Assembly (NCBI GenBank): GCA_016715995.1
Contig: JADJXF010000036.1
Span: forward strand, 1 to 38,594
Length of the DNA: 38,594 bases
Origin: Flavobacteriales bacterium
Lineage (GTDB): Bacteria > Bacteroidota > Bacteroidia > Flavobacteriales_F > PHOS-HE28
Reading direction: 5' to 3'
Shown: positions 16,101 through 23,927 of the stretch, in pieces
Numbering within the stretch: position 1 is the stretch's first letter
How the letters are laid out: each line of letters begins with the position of its first letter
Position numbers and translations under genes: made by a program
Notes under the pieces: model-generated
What the model was told of the DNA's origin: nothing
The model's database searches: none
What the model saw: only the letters and a program-made list of their open reading frames with translations

Positions 16101-18684
16101 CGATTGCGCTTGGCTGCCCCACGCTCGTGTTCAACGTGGTGCTGCATCCGAAGGCATCGGTGATGAGGACGGAATAGGCGCCTGCAGGGAGCCCGCTGGC
16201 GCTCGCGGTCGTCTGTGCTGATCCATCGCTCCATTGATAGATGAAGGTCGGGTCGGAGGGAACCACGCTGGCAGATCCCGTAGCGCCGCCATTGCAATCG
16301 GCATCGGTGCTGGTGATCCCCGTGCCTGCGAAACTGTTCGGAATATTGACGAAGACCTGGTCGCTGGCTGGTGGGCATGCGTTGTTGCCAGTGGTGGTGA
16401 GCGTAAGCGTCACGCCATTGCTGTCGATATCCGAGGGCCCTGGGCTGTAGCTCACGGTCGGCCAGGCACCCGTGAAAGTCCCGCCGCCGCCGCTCCATAG
16501 CCCGCCGGTGGCGTTCACCACGATTCCGTTCAGCGCGATGGAGCCCGCACCGACGCACCCTACGAGGTCATTGCCTGCATCTGCTTGGTTGGGCAGCGCG
16601 GCCGCATTGATGGTGATGCTGCCTGTGGCAGGCGCGCAGTTGTTGGCATCGGTGACGCTTACCGTGTAGGTCCCTGCTCCAGCGATGATCGTGGACCCGG
16701 TGCCGCCATTGCTCCATGTGTAACTGTAGGGTGGCGTTCCGCCAGTGGCGACTACGGTAGCCGTTCCATCGCCGAATCCTGCACAGGTTTCATCTGTGGA
16801 GGTGAGGCTCGCGATGGCGGTTGCCGCGATCGGACCGATGGTGGTGCTCAATGTGATGGTGCAGCCGTACGCGTCTGTCGCCGTGACGCTGTAGTTGCCT
16901 GCTCCGAGACTCGTGGCTGTGACTCCGGTCTGGACAGGGGACGTGGTCCATGCGTATGTGAAACCGGGCAGTGCGGGGGAGAAGGTGGCAGAGCCGGTAT
17001 TCGTGCCGAAACAGATGGCATCCGTTGGCGTGACCACCGCGTTTGCGAAGCTGTTGGGCAGGTTGAGGATCATCTGGTCGCTCGCCGGTGGGCATGTCGT
17101 GTTGCCAGTGGTGGTGAGCGTGAGCTGAACCGAGCCGGCGGCAATCTCGCTGGCCGTGGGTGTGTATCCGATGTTCGGCCAGGTGCCGCTGAAGGAACCC
17201 GCGCCGCCGCTCCATTGCGCCCCGGTGGCGTTGACTACGCTGCCGCCCAGGGTCACCGGGAAGCTGCCAACGCAACCCACCGCATCAGGGCCCGCATTCG
17301 CGCTGTTGGGCAGGCCCGTGGTGCCGATGGTGCCGCTGATCGGTGGTGACATGCAATTGTTCGCATCCGTCATCGTCACGGTGTAAGTGCCAGGGCCGGC
17401 GCCGATACTGGGCGTGGTCGCCCCAGTGCTCCACGCGTAGGTGAACGGAGCCGTGCCAGCGGAGACGTTCGCCGTCGCGGTGCCATTACCGGTGCCGAGG
17501 CAATCCTCATTCGTGGTGGTCACGGTTCCATAGAGGCCAGCGATTACCGTGACGGAGTAGATGTACGTCTGGAATGCAGGGATGGGGCAGGCGCCATCGT
17601 TCACGTTCACGATGAAGGGGAAGAAGCCGGACGTGTTCGGCGCTGCGGTCCAGCAGATCTGCCCGGTCAAGGGATTGCCAGGTGTATAGGTGAAGGTGGC
17701 GCCCGGCAGGTTCTGACCGACGTTGCTGAAGGCAGTCAGGACGTTGGGTAGATTGGGGTCGCTGATGGAGAGGTCGAAGCAGAAGCTGCCCGATTCGCAC
17801 ACCTGGATGGACCGCGGGCCCAGTTGCACCGCTGAGCCGGTAAGCCCGGTAACGACGCCGGTTGCGGGATCAGGTGGGTCATTGGCGCAGGGATAGGCTA
17901 CGAATTGCATGTCGCGCATCACGCTGCCCACGAGCACCCCGTTCACCCAGTGGTTCACCTGCACCACCACCACCCAGTTACCTTGAGCAGTCAGTGTGAA
18001 GTTCACTTCGCCAGTAATGGGGTCCAGCGTGAGGCCGGGAATCGGATCCGTTGCCGTGTAGGGCGGCACATACGGGATGGACGCTCCATTCAATCCCATC
18101 GCATTGATGAGGGTGTAGCTCAGTGAGTCGCCTTCGGGATCCCAGGCGCCGAAGCTGTAGGTGATAGGGTAGCCGAGGCAGACGTAGGGGATGGCGGTAT
18201 TGGAGAACTGCGGGGAATCGTTGCACGGCTGCACTGTGGTGTTCACAACGGCCCGGATGTAGGTGCGCTGCGTGCCCGGGTTTTGCAGGTTGATGATCGC
18301 GTTGTTGCGGTAGATGTTGGTGTAGGAGATCGTCCACGCGTCGCATGGCGCCAGGGTGATGATGCCCGTGTAGGTGAACTGCTGTATCCCCGGCAGCGGC
18401 CCGCCATTGCAAGTGCTGTTCGGGAGTTGGGCGCCGCAGAGTTGCGAGATCTCCGTGGGACCGCTGTGGCTCACCGTCATGCTCGTGTTGCCGCACGGGC
18501 TGTTGAGTTGTAGCGTCACCGTAGGGTCTACGTTGATGCCCGCGCAATCGCGGTACACCATCAGGGTGATCCGGTACTGGTTGTTCCCGAGGCATTCCCA
18601 ATAGATCTCGCCGCCTGAGAAGTGCGTGGCCCGCGAGAGCAATGCGGAGCCGAGTAGGATGACGAGGAGTAGGTTGCGGAGCAT
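13171..18684 (-). CDS. giant surface adhesin with SprB-type repeats, PKD domains and gliding-motility (CHU_C) C-terminus
   Basis: 1837 residues. Signal peptide about 1-19, mature start THFSGGEIYWEC. Residues about 20-385 are Ig/cadherin-like beta domains with many paired cysteines. Residues 395-1350 are four composite units of exactly 239 residues, each with a SprB-like module (TDETCAG-GDGTATV-GGTPPYSY-W), a WSGG-GT-F / LTLTTTGN-CPPASDQ module, and a second SprB-like module (DADCNG...GCTTTL). A partial fifth unit runs to about 1410. PKD-like domains lie at about 1580-1650 and 1654-1735 (FTDQSSG..WSWLFGDGG). Residues about 1738-1837 are the CHU_C/type B T9SS sorting domain (PTAFTPNGNG, FNRWGELVFES, GWDGYY). 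Predicted T9SS-exported adhesin for gliding or attachment. Coupled by ATGA overlap to PorP/SprF. Confidence 0.95.
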   Translation of the reverse strand: MLRNLLLVILLGSALLSRATHFSGGEIYWECLGNNQYRITLMVYRDCAGINVDPTVTLQLNSPCGNTSMTVSHSGPTEISQLCGAQLPNSTCNGGPLPGIQQFTYTGIITLAPCDAWTISYTNIYRNNAIINLQNPGTQRTYIRAVVNTTVQPCNDSPQFSNTAIPYVCLGYPITYSFGAWDPEGDSLSYTLINAMGLNGASIPYVPPYTATDPIPGLTLDPITGEVNFTLTAQGNWVVVVQVNHWVNGVLVGSVMRDMQFVAYPCANDPPDPATGVVTGLTGSAVQLGPRSIQVCESGSFCFDLSISDPNLPNVLTAFSNVGQNLPGATFTYTPGNPLTGQICWTAAPNTSGFFPFIVNVNDGACPIPAFQTYIYSVTVIAGLYGTVTTTNEDCLGTGNGTATANVSAGTAPFTYAWSTGATTPSIGAGPGTYTVTMTDANNCMSPPISGTIGTTGLPNSANAGPDAVGCVGSFPVTLGGSVVNATGAQWSGGAGSFSGTWPNIGYTPTASEIAAGSVQLTLTTTGNTTCPPASDQMILNLPNSFANAVVTPTDAICFGTNTGSATFSPALPGFTYAWTTSPVQTGVTATSLGAGNYSVTATDAYGCTITLSTTIGPIAATAIASLTSTDETCAGFGDGTATVVATGGTPPYSYTWSNGGTGSTIIAGAGTYTVSVTDANNCAPATGSITINAAALPNQADAGNDLVGCVGAGSIALNGIVVNATGGLWSGGGGTFTGAWPTVSYSPGPSDIDSNGVTLTLTTTGNNACPPASDQVFVNIPNSFAGTGITSTDADCNGGATGSASVVPSDPTFIYQWSDGSAQTTASASGLPAGAYSVLITDAFGCSTTLNTSVGQPSAIAISGITTTDETCAGLGDGSATVDATGGTPPYSYLWSTGATSQTISAGAGNYMVEVSDANNCAVAVGNATISALAQPNQADAGNDLVGCVGSFPILLYGSVVNASGGIWSGGSGTFNGTWPNVTYTPGAADIASNGVTLTFTTVGNSNCPAASDQAYISIPNSFAGLTISSADADCNGATSGSATVSPSSPAFTYAWNDPAGQTTPTATGLMAGTISVVVTDPAGCTTTLTTVIGQPSALAITGIISTDETCAGMNDGTASVSVTGGTPPYSYLWNNGATTPSITAGAGNYIIGVTDANNCAVVVGTTTINELGQPNQANAGPDLVACLNTYPISLNGNVVNATGGQWSGGTGTILGNAPSTQYMPSSAEILAGSVTLTLTTTGNTTCPPASDQVTISLSNAFIGAGISATNVDCFGNDNGSIAFAPDAPGNTYLWNDPLAQTTPSAVNLGPGVYSVTVTDALGCDTTLSATISQPPALAITALNTSDVTCNGGNNGTANVQVSGGTPGYAFAWSGGQVTATIVMLQAGNLSVLVTDANGCTAQANGSILQPPPITVQASVPDTVCVNAPVPLVAQASGGTGNLTYNWGPLGIGNPITASFANSQNVQLTVTDQNGCSTPTLVLPITVLDLNTASFTTYGDTTICPGGNPATVGALLNGYPGSYTLNWVELGSSGHGPFTVPFTTDQDLHVIVTDQCGNTMQRTIALRVQVPPQVSLPAVIAQGCAPLTVTFPDLQLGQGISYLWTLGNGNTSASPMPVVVYQAGNYSVGLTVSTPLGCTSTAPSAGLVNAWQPPLAGFTASTYNTSADNATINFTDQSSGSIANWSWLFGDGGTGSAMNPSHTYTDVGTFEVTLFVTDVNGCTGEASADITITPIYDITIPTAFTPNGNGSNGGSWDPNDLSNDVFYPFIRFVKDFRMRVFNRWGELVFESEDVRIGWDGYYRNEISPQDVYVVQTWVRFIDGKEIQKLTDLTLFR
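14635..17502 (-). repeat. four tandem 717-bp coding repeats in the adhesin gene
   Basis: The first cysteine codon of each SprB-like module falls at residues 395, 634, 873, 1112 and 1351, a constant spacing of 239 codons (717 bp); genomic codon starts 17502, 16785, 16068, 15351 and 14634. Units 2-4 are the most alike (shared GNDLVGCVG, PNSFAG, DADCNG blocks), pointing to recent duplication. Confidence 0.9.
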
Positions 18685-18911
18685 GCGTGGCCGAAGGCGG
18701 GATGAACCCGTGCGTTCCTACGGCGATGCGTCCATCGCGGTTTCCCAGGCCAATGGGGACGCGGGCTAGGCGCAATGCATGGTCGTTCTGAATTGGACGC
18801 GGAGCGGCTCTGCACTGCCATTCAACGCCTCAGCGGATCAATCGGTCGAATCAGCAAGAAGCAACAGGAATCGACGATTCCCAGCACAGCGCTCACAGGA
18901 ATTGGTAACGC

Positions 18912-19751
18912 TCAACCGCTGATCTGCAGGTCGCCTAACGCGACGTCCAGCACCATCATCACGATGAAGCCCCCGATGAAGCCAAGCGTGGCGATGTCGG
19001 TGTAGCGGTCCTGCTGCGCTTCGGGGATCACCTCTTCAACCACCACGTAGATCATGGCACCCGCAGCGAAGGCCAGCGCATAGGGCAGCACCGATTGCAT
19101 GTGCATCACCGCCACCGCCCCGACAACGCCCGCCACCGGCTCCACAATGGCGCTGAGCTGACCGTACCAGAAGCTCCTCAGCTTGCTCACGCCTTGGCGG
19201 CGCAGCGGCATGCTCACCGCGAATCCCTCCGGGAAGTTCTGCAACCCGATGCCGATGGCCAGCGCCACGGCACCACCGATGCTCGCCTCCGGCATGCCGG
19301 CTGCAACCCCGCCGAAGAGAACGCCCACGGCCAGGCCCTCCGGGATATTATGCAGGGTGATGGCCAGCACGAGCAAGGTGGTGCGGTGCCAGTCCGTTGT
19401 TGGGCCTTCGCTGCGGCTGGGGTCGAAGTTGATGTGCAGGTGCGGAAGTACCTTGTCCAGCGCGAAGAGGAAGAGTGCTCCGGCGGCGAATCCGATCGCG
19501 GGTGCCAGCCATGGGATGTTGCCGAGCCGTTCACTGATCTCGATGCTGGGGGTGAGAAGGCTCCAGAAGCTCGCCGCCACCATGACGCCGCCGGTGAATC
19601 CGAGCATGCCGTCGAGCCACTTCCGCGAGGCACTGCCGAAGAAGAAGACCAATGCCGAACCAGCAGCCGTCACCAGCCAGGTGAACGTGGTGGCGATGAA
19701 GGCCCCGAGGACGGGGTCGATCCCTTGGAAGAAGCGCAGGACTTCGCTCAT
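18912..19751 (-). CDS. ZIP family divalent metal transporter (GufA/ZupT-like)
   Basis: 279 residues with about eight membrane helices. Hallmarks: HNIPEG (134-139) in TM4 and QNFPEG (171-176) in TM5, which build the binuclear metal site, plus VEP (203-205) and a TM7 glutamate pair (VVVEEVIPEA, near 239-240). A His/Asp loop between TM3 and TM4 (HLHINFD, DWH) could gather metal. ZIP proteins bring Zn, Mn or Fe into the cytoplasm. It is cotranslated with the MntR-like regulator through a four-base ATGA overlap and is expected to be derepressed when metal is scarce. Which metal it carries cannot be read from the sequence. Confidence 0.94.
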   Translation of the reverse strand: MSEVLRFFQGIDPVLGAFIATTFTWLVTAAGSALVFFFGSASRKWLDGMLGFTGGVMVAASFWSLLTPSIEISERLGNIPWLAPAIGFAAGALFLFALDKVLPHLHINFDPSRSEGPTTDWHRTTLLVLAITLHNIPEGLAVGVLFGGVAAGMPEASIGGAVALAIGIGLQNFPEGFAVSMPLRRQGVSKLRSFWYGQLSAIVEPVAGVVGAVAVMHMQSVLPYALAFAAGAMIYVVVEEVIPEAQQDRYTDIATLGFIGGFIVMMVLDVALGDLQISG

Positions 19752-20410
19752 GGTTGGATGGATTCCACTTGAAGGTGATGGCTGACGTCCTTGCTCAGGC
19801 TGAAGGCGGCGCCGTTCTTCGGCTTCACGTCCATGCTGCCATCGAAGGCGTGTACTTCCTGGATGGCCAGTGTGCTCCCGATGCGGAGGCCCTTAGCATC
19901 GAGCAGCCGGAGCAGGCCATCGGTGGTCTCGCTTACCGCCACGATGCGCACGGTGTCACCAGCTACGCTGACATCTAAACGTCGGGTCCGGCGCGCGCGG
20001 ATCCGGCCGTTCCGGTCGGGGATGGGGTCGCCGTGCGGGTCGAAGGCGGGATGGCCCAAGTATGCGTCGAGCTGGTTGATGAGTTGTTCGCTTGCCACAT
20101 GCTCGAGTTGCTCCGCCACTTCATGCACTTCGTCCCACCCGAAGCCGAGGCGCTCCACGAGGAAGGTCTCCCAGAGCCGATGCTTGCGGACAAGTTGCAA
20201 CGCTAGTGCCTGCCCCTTGGCTGTGAGCTTGGCCCCGTAGTAGGGCTCGTGCTTGAGGTAGCCCTTCTCCGCCAGCTTCTTGAGCATGTCCGTTACGCTG
20301 CTGGCCTTGGTGCGTAGCCGATCCGCCAGGTCCTTGGTGAAGGCCTTGTCGCCTTCCTGCACCAGGACATACACGGCCTTGATATGGTCCTCCTCGCTGC
20401 GCGTGAGCAT
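19748..20410 (-). CDS. DtxR/MntR family metal-dependent repressor with FeoA-like domain
   Basis: 220 residues from the ATG at 20410 (a start seven codons upstream would run over the promoter). Residues about 1-65 are the winged helix (TKDLADRLRTKASSVTDMLKKLAEKGYL); about 66-135 are the metal-binding and dimerisation domain with HRLWETFL and DEVHEVAEQLEHVAS, supplying the usual His, Glu and His ligands; about 145-220 form an SH3-like FeoA domain. At the N-terminus, SEEDHIKAVY keeps the Asp equivalent to MntR Asp8 but has Lys where Bacillus MntR has Glu11, so metal choice (Mn, Fe or Zn) is open. It overlaps the ZIP gene and faces the TonB receptor across an 18-bp palindrome that is its likely operator. 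Confidence 0.93.
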   Translation of the reverse strand: MLTRSEEDHIKAVYVLVQEGDKAFTKDLADRLRTKASSVTDMLKKLAEKGYLKHEPYYGAKLTAKGQALALQLVRKHRLWETFLVERLGFGWDEVHEVAEQLEHVASEQLINQLDAYLGHPAFDPHGDPIPDRNGRIRARRTRRLDVSVAGDTVRIVAVSETTDGLLRLLDAKGLRIGSTLAIQEVHAFDGSMDVKPKNGAAFSLSKDVSHHLQVESIQP

Positions 20411-20420
20411 GTTGAGGTGA

Positions 20421-20428
20421 CAAACATA
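20421..20428 (-). promoter_or_regulatory. -7 promoter box of the mntR-like/ZIP operon
   Basis: Minus-strand TATGTTTG matches TAnnTTTG exactly. It is 10 bases before the ATG at 20410 and 4 bases from the palindrome, giving a very short leader. Confidence 0.5.
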
Positions 20429-20432
20429 CAAA

Positions 20433-20450
20433 TATTAGACATGTCTAATA
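20433..20450. promoter_or_regulatory. 18-bp perfect palindrome, probable operator of the DtxR/MntR-like repressor
   Basis: TATTAGACATGTCTAATA is its own reverse complement. It lies between the divergent starts at 20410 and 20470, inside the spacer of both promoters, where a bound dimer would block both. Its TTAG...CTAA half-sites resemble DtxR/IdeR-type boxes. Confidence 0.8.
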
Positions 20451-20457
20451 AATCGAT

Positions 20458-20465
20458 TACATTCG
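20458..20465 (+). promoter_or_regulatory. -7 promoter box of the TonB receptor gene
   Basis: TACATTCG, the same octamer as before the cobalamin riboswitch. It ends only 4 bases before the ATG, implying an almost leaderless transcript. Confidence 0.4.
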
Positions 20466-20469
20466 CCGA

Positions 20470-22728
20470 ATGTTGCGGATTAGCGCTCTAATCCTTGCGC
20501 TCCTGGTCGGGCATCGGGCGGTGCCGCAATGCACATGCACTGGGACCGTAGCGGACGATGCAGGGCCGATCCCGTTCGCAGCCGTTGCGGTGCAAGGCAC
20601 GACCACTGGCACGGCTGCTGGGTCCGATGGACGCTTCAGGCTGGAGCAGGTGCCTTGCGGGCAGCTAATGTTGGCGTTCTCCGCTGTCGGTTTCGAGCCG
20701 CTCCTTCGGACCATTGAATTGAGCGTTGCAGGTTTGGACTTGGGCATCATCCGCTTGCGGCCCTCGGTGGCCGACCTGGAAGAGGTGGTGATCACCGGAA
20801 CGATGCGCGAAGTGAGCCGCTCTGCGAGCCCAGTGCCCGTGGAGCTGATCACGCCGCTCTTCCTGCGCCGCAATCCCAGCCCGGCCTTGTTCGATGCAGT
20901 GGGGCAGGTGAATGGCGTGCGGCCGCAGATCAACTGCAGCGTGTGCAACACCGGCGACATCCACATCAATGGGATGGAAGGTCCTTACACGATGGTCCTC
21001 ATCGATGGGATGCCCATCGTGAGCGGGTTGAGCACGGTGTATGGTCTGAGCGGGATTCCGACAAGTCTGGTGGAGCGACTGGAGATAGTGAAGGGACCTG
21101 GCAGCGCGCTCTATGGCAGCGAGGCCATGGGCGGCATCATCAACGTGATCACCAAGGATCCAGTGCTGGCTCCGCTGGTGAGCGCCGATGCGATGAGCAC
21201 CGGCTGGCAGGAGCACAGCCTCGACCTCGGGTTCCGGATCCGGATGCAGAAGGTCAGCGGTATTCTGGGCGTGAACGCATTCATGTACGATGAGCCCCGC
21301 GATGACAACAGCGACGGCTTCACCGACATGACCTTGCAGCGGCGGATCTCGGTCTTCAACAAGTACGCACTGAAGCGCCGCGATCGGCGACTGGCGAGCC
21401 TTGCCGTGCGTTACGTCGGGGAGGATCGTTGGGGCGGGCAGATGAACTGGACCTCGGCATTCGCTGGGAGCGATAGCATCTACGGCGAATCCATCGACAC
21501 GCGTCGGTACGAGCTGATTGGACAGTACCAGCTTCCGCTGCCGGAGCGCGTCGTCGCGCAGTTCTCATTCAATAGTCACGAGCAACGAAGCTGGTACGGC
21601 TTGGTTCCTTTCAACGCGGACCAGCGGGTGCTCTTCGGCCAATTGCATTGGAGCAGGCGGTTCGGCGCCGCTCACGAAGCGCTGAGCGGGTTGACCTACC
21701 GGTACACGTTCTACAACGATAATACGGTGGCCACGGAGGTCCCGCAGGAAGGCGGCCGTGTGGATGCACCGCAGCGCAAACCGCTTCCGGGCATCTTCGT
21801 GCAGGATGAATGGAACGCCACAGACCGGATCACGCTGCTCATGGGCTATCGGTTGGACCATGACCAGTCGCATGGCCTGGTGCATTCCCCGCGCTTGGCT
21901 TGGAAGTATGCGCCGCATGGTCGTTTCGCCGTGCGGGCAAACCTGGGTTCGGGTTATCGTGTGGTGAATCTCTTCACCGAGGATCACGCGGCACTCACTG
22001 GATCCCGCACCGTTGTGGTGGCCGAGGACCTGCGTCCCGAGCGTTCGTGGAATGGTACGGTGAACGTGGTGCGCAAGTGGCCCTCAGAGCGTCGCTTCAT
22101 GGCGGTGGATGCATCGCTCTTCCATACGCGCTTCAGCAACCGCATCCTGCCCGATTATGCCACTGATGCAGACCTCATTGTGTATCGCAACCTGCGTGGC
22201 CATGGCTTGGCGCAGGGCATCAGCGGGAATGTGGAGGCCCGCTTTGGCAAGGCGTGGCGCATGCTGGCCGGCGCCACGCTAATGGATGTGCATACCGTTC
22301 AGGATGGTATGCGCGTGGAGCAGCTCTTCGCCCCCAAGTGGTCAGGGACTTTTACGGTCTCCTGGCAGCATGCCGCTCGAACGGGGATTGATCTCACAGG
22401 TCAATGGTATGGGCCCATGCTCCTGCCCGTGCAACCGGACGACTTCAGACCGGATCGCTCGCCATGGTATGCGCTGCTCAATGTTCAGGTGAAGCACCCG
22501 TTCGGCGAGCGCTTCGAACTGTATGGTGGCGTGAAGAATCTGCTCGGATTCGTGCCGCGCGATCCCTTGATGCGGCCTTTCGACCCTTTCGACCGGCACG
22601 TGGCCGACACCGTCTCGAATCCACAGGGGTACACGTTCGACACGGCGTACATGTACGCACCGATGCAAGGGCGCCGCTGGTTCTTCGGGATTCGGTTCAC
22701 CCTGCCCGGTGGAGACCCGAAGGGTTGA
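20470..22728 (+). CDS. TonB-dependent receptor, predicted metal or metallophore uptake
   Basis: 752 residues. Signal peptide about 1-19; residues about 23-98 are a carboxypeptidase-D-regulatory-like (CNA-B type) domain common in Bacteroidota receptors (PFAAVAVQGTTTGTAAGSDGRF); about 105-235 are the plug (DLEEVVITGTMREVS ... LIDGMPIVSGLSTVYG ... EIVKGPGSALYGSEAMGGIINVITK); the rest is the 22-strand barrel. Two cysteine pairs stand out: CTC at the mature N-terminus and CSVC in the plug just before NTGDIHINGM, possible metal ligands facing the substrate. It is divergent from the metal repressor and ZIP gene with a shared palindromic operator, so it is probably part of the same metal-starvation response. 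The substrate is inferred from context only. Confidence 0.93.
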   Translation: MLRISALILALLVGHRAVPQCTCTGTVADDAGPIPFAAVAVQGTTTGTAAGSDGRFRLEQVPCGQLMLAFSAVGFEPLLRTIELSVAGLDLGIIRLRPSVADLEEVVITGTMREVSRSASPVPVELITPLFLRRNPSPALFDAVGQVNGVRPQINCSVCNTGDIHINGMEGPYTMVLIDGMPIVSGLSTVYGLSGIPTSLVERLEIVKGPGSALYGSEAMGGIINVITKDPVLAPLVSADAMSTGWQEHSLDLGFRIRMQKVSGILGVNAFMYDEPRDDNSDGFTDMTLQRRISVFNKYALKRRDRRLASLAVRYVGEDRWGGQMNWTSAFAGSDSIYGESIDTRRYELIGQYQLPLPERVVAQFSFNSHEQRSWYGLVPFNADQRVLFGQLHWSRRFGAAHEALSGLTYRYTFYNDNTVATEVPQEGGRVDAPQRKPLPGIFVQDEWNATDRITLLMGYRLDHDQSHGLVHSPRLAWKYAPHGRFAVRANLGSGYRVVNLFTEDHAALTGSRTVVVAEDLRPERSWNGTVNVVRKWPSERRFMAVDASLFHTRFSNRILPDYATDADLIVYRNLRGHGLAQGISGNVEARFGKAWRMLAGATLMDVHTVQDGMRVEQLFAPKWSGTFTVSWQHAARTGIDLTGQWYGPMLLPVQPDDFRPDRSPWYALLNVQVKHPFGERFELYGGVKNLLGFVPRDPLMRPFDPFDRHVADTVSNPQGYTFDTAYMYAPMQGRRWFFGIRFTLPGGDPKG

Positions 22729-22768
22729 ACCCGAACAACGGCTGTTCGCAGCACGTTACCTTCACGCC

Positions 22769-22930
22769 ATGTTCCTCAGGCGCATCCTTTACTACCTGAA
22801 CCCCGTCACCCTGTTCGGCAGGAGCAAGGCGGATTTCAACCTGCGCTTCATGCATGGCATCAACCGCATCAGCATCCTGCTCTTCCTTTTCTGCATCGTG
22901 GTGATGGTGGTGCGGGCGCTGTCCCGTTGA
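22769..22930 (+). CDS. small membrane protein, DUF6728-like
   Basis: 53 residues from the ATG at 22769. A basic N-terminal half (RRILYYLNPVTLFGRSK) is followed by FNLRFMHGINRISI and one membrane helix (LLFLFCIVVMVV). The NLR-MHGIN-ISI block is, to my recollection, the signature of a small Bacteroidota-only family (DUF6728). Function unknown. It lies 40 bases beyond the TonB receptor and its stop TGA overlaps the possible TTG start of the next gene. Confidence 0.7.
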   Translation: MFLRRILYYLNPVTLFGRSKADFNLRFMHGINRISILLFLFCIVVMVVRALSR

Positions 22931-22941
22931 TCCGCGCGGCG

Positions 22942-23199
22942 ATGCGCGAAGTGGAATTCTCCCGCTTGGACCGCCCCGGACGACTGGCAGCGGTGAAATC
23001 ACAAGGCGAATACCTCGGCTCGCGCAGCCATGGTGGGCATCGCGTTCATCTTTATCGCATGGGGCCCACGGGATCCGAGGGCTATTTCTGCGAGGTCTGG
23101 ATGCGCATCGGCTGGGACCAGGTGGAATGGATCGAGGTGGCGCGCAACCTGGATGTGCTCGCCGAGTATGTCGAGATTGACGCGCGCGCCTTGCGCTAA
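22942..23199 (+). CDS. hypothetical protein
   Basis: 85 residues from the ATG at 22942; a TTG at 22927 overlapping the previous stop (TTGA) would add five residues. Soluble, with a compact beta-rich centre (HRVHLYRMGPTGSEGYFCEVWMRIGWDQVEWIEVAR) and no signal or membrane segment. It is probably translated together with the preceding small membrane gene. Its stop shares four bases with that of convergent aroE. Family not recognised. Confidence 0.65.
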   Translation: MREVEFSRLDRPGRLAAVKSQGEYLGSRSHGGHRVHLYRMGPTGSEGYFCEVWMRIGWDQVEWIEVARNLDVLAEYVEIDARALR

Positions 23200-23927
23200 C
23201 TGTTCCAGAGTGACCAGCTCGCGTCTGCCTGGGCGTGCAGCATGTGCAGGCCATTGGCCGTGGCCGCACCGCGCAGGCTGCCTTCGCGCAGGAAAGCGGT
23301 CTGCGCCGGGTTGTACACCAGGTCGATGAGCGTATGGTGCGAGCCAATGGCGTCGTACGGCAAGGGCGGCAGCGCTTTCGTTTCCGGATGCATGCCCAAC
23401 GGCGTGGTATTGATGATGAGCCTGCACACATCCACCACGATCGGCTCCAAGAGGTCGTAGGTCATATCGCCGCGGGAGCGCTCACGGCTCACCACGCGGA
23501 ACTTGATGCCCGATTCCTTCAGCACATAGGCCACCGCCCTGCTGGCTCCGCCGCTACCGAGCACCAAGGCCCTTGGCTTTGCCCCATGGAGCATCGGGAG
23601 CAGGGTCCGTCGAAATCCCTCCACGTCGGTGTTGTGGCCGGTGAGCCTGCCGTCGACGATGCGGATGGTATTCACGGCGCCGACCGCAGCGGAAAGGGCG
23701 TCCACTTCATGCAGGTAGGGAATCACGCTCTGCTTGAATGGGACCGTTACGTTCAGGCCGCGCAGGTCCGGCGCATCGTCAAACAGTTGCGGCAGCTGTG
23801 CGATGTCGTCAAGCTCGAAGAGGTCGTATCGGTGATCACGCAGCCCTTCGCGCTTGAACTTGTCATTGAAGTACCTCTGACTGAAGGAATGGGAGAGGGG
23901 CTTTCCGATCAGGCCGTAACGGGTCAT
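23196..23927 (-). CDS. aroE: shikimate dehydrogenase
   Basis: 243 residues, somewhat short of the usual 270 but complete. It reduces 3-dehydroshikimate with NADPH in aromatic amino acid synthesis. The N-terminal substrate domain has GLIGKPLSHSFSQRYFN (5-21), NVTVPFK with catalytic Lys65, and NTD with Asp101. The cofactor domain has LGSGGASRAV (about 123-132) and INTTPLGMHP (about 172-181). Final gene of a five-gene minus-strand operon; its ATG overlaps the DUF368 stop by four bases. Confidence 0.95.
   Translation of the reverse strand: MTRYGLIGKPLSHSFSQRYFNDKFKREGLRDHRYDLFELDDIAQLPQLFDDAPDLRGLNVTVPFKQSVIPYLHEVDALSAAVGAVNTIRIVDGRLTGHNTDVEGFRRTLLPMLHGAKPRALVLGSGGASRAVAYVLKESGIKFRVVSRERSRGDMTYDLLEPIVVDVCRLIINTTPLGMHPETKALPPLPYDAIGSHHTLIDLVYNPAQTAFLREGSLRGAATANGLHMLHAQADASWSLWNS

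Noticed and set aside
14635..17502. CRISPR-like periodic array
   Set aside because: Period is 717 bp, in frame and protein-coding; it is the adhesin repeat.
18867..18881. Short inverted repeat GGAATCGACGATTCC after the ZIP gene as a terminator
   Set aside because: Only a 5-7 bp stem with almost no loop and no T-tract; the 227-base gap 18685-18911 otherwise shows no gene or clear signal.
20470..22728. Assigning the TonB receptor as BtuB, partner of the BtuG-like protein
   Set aside because: It has no B12 riboswitch, is 8.5 kb away, and shares a palindromic operator with a metal repressor instead.
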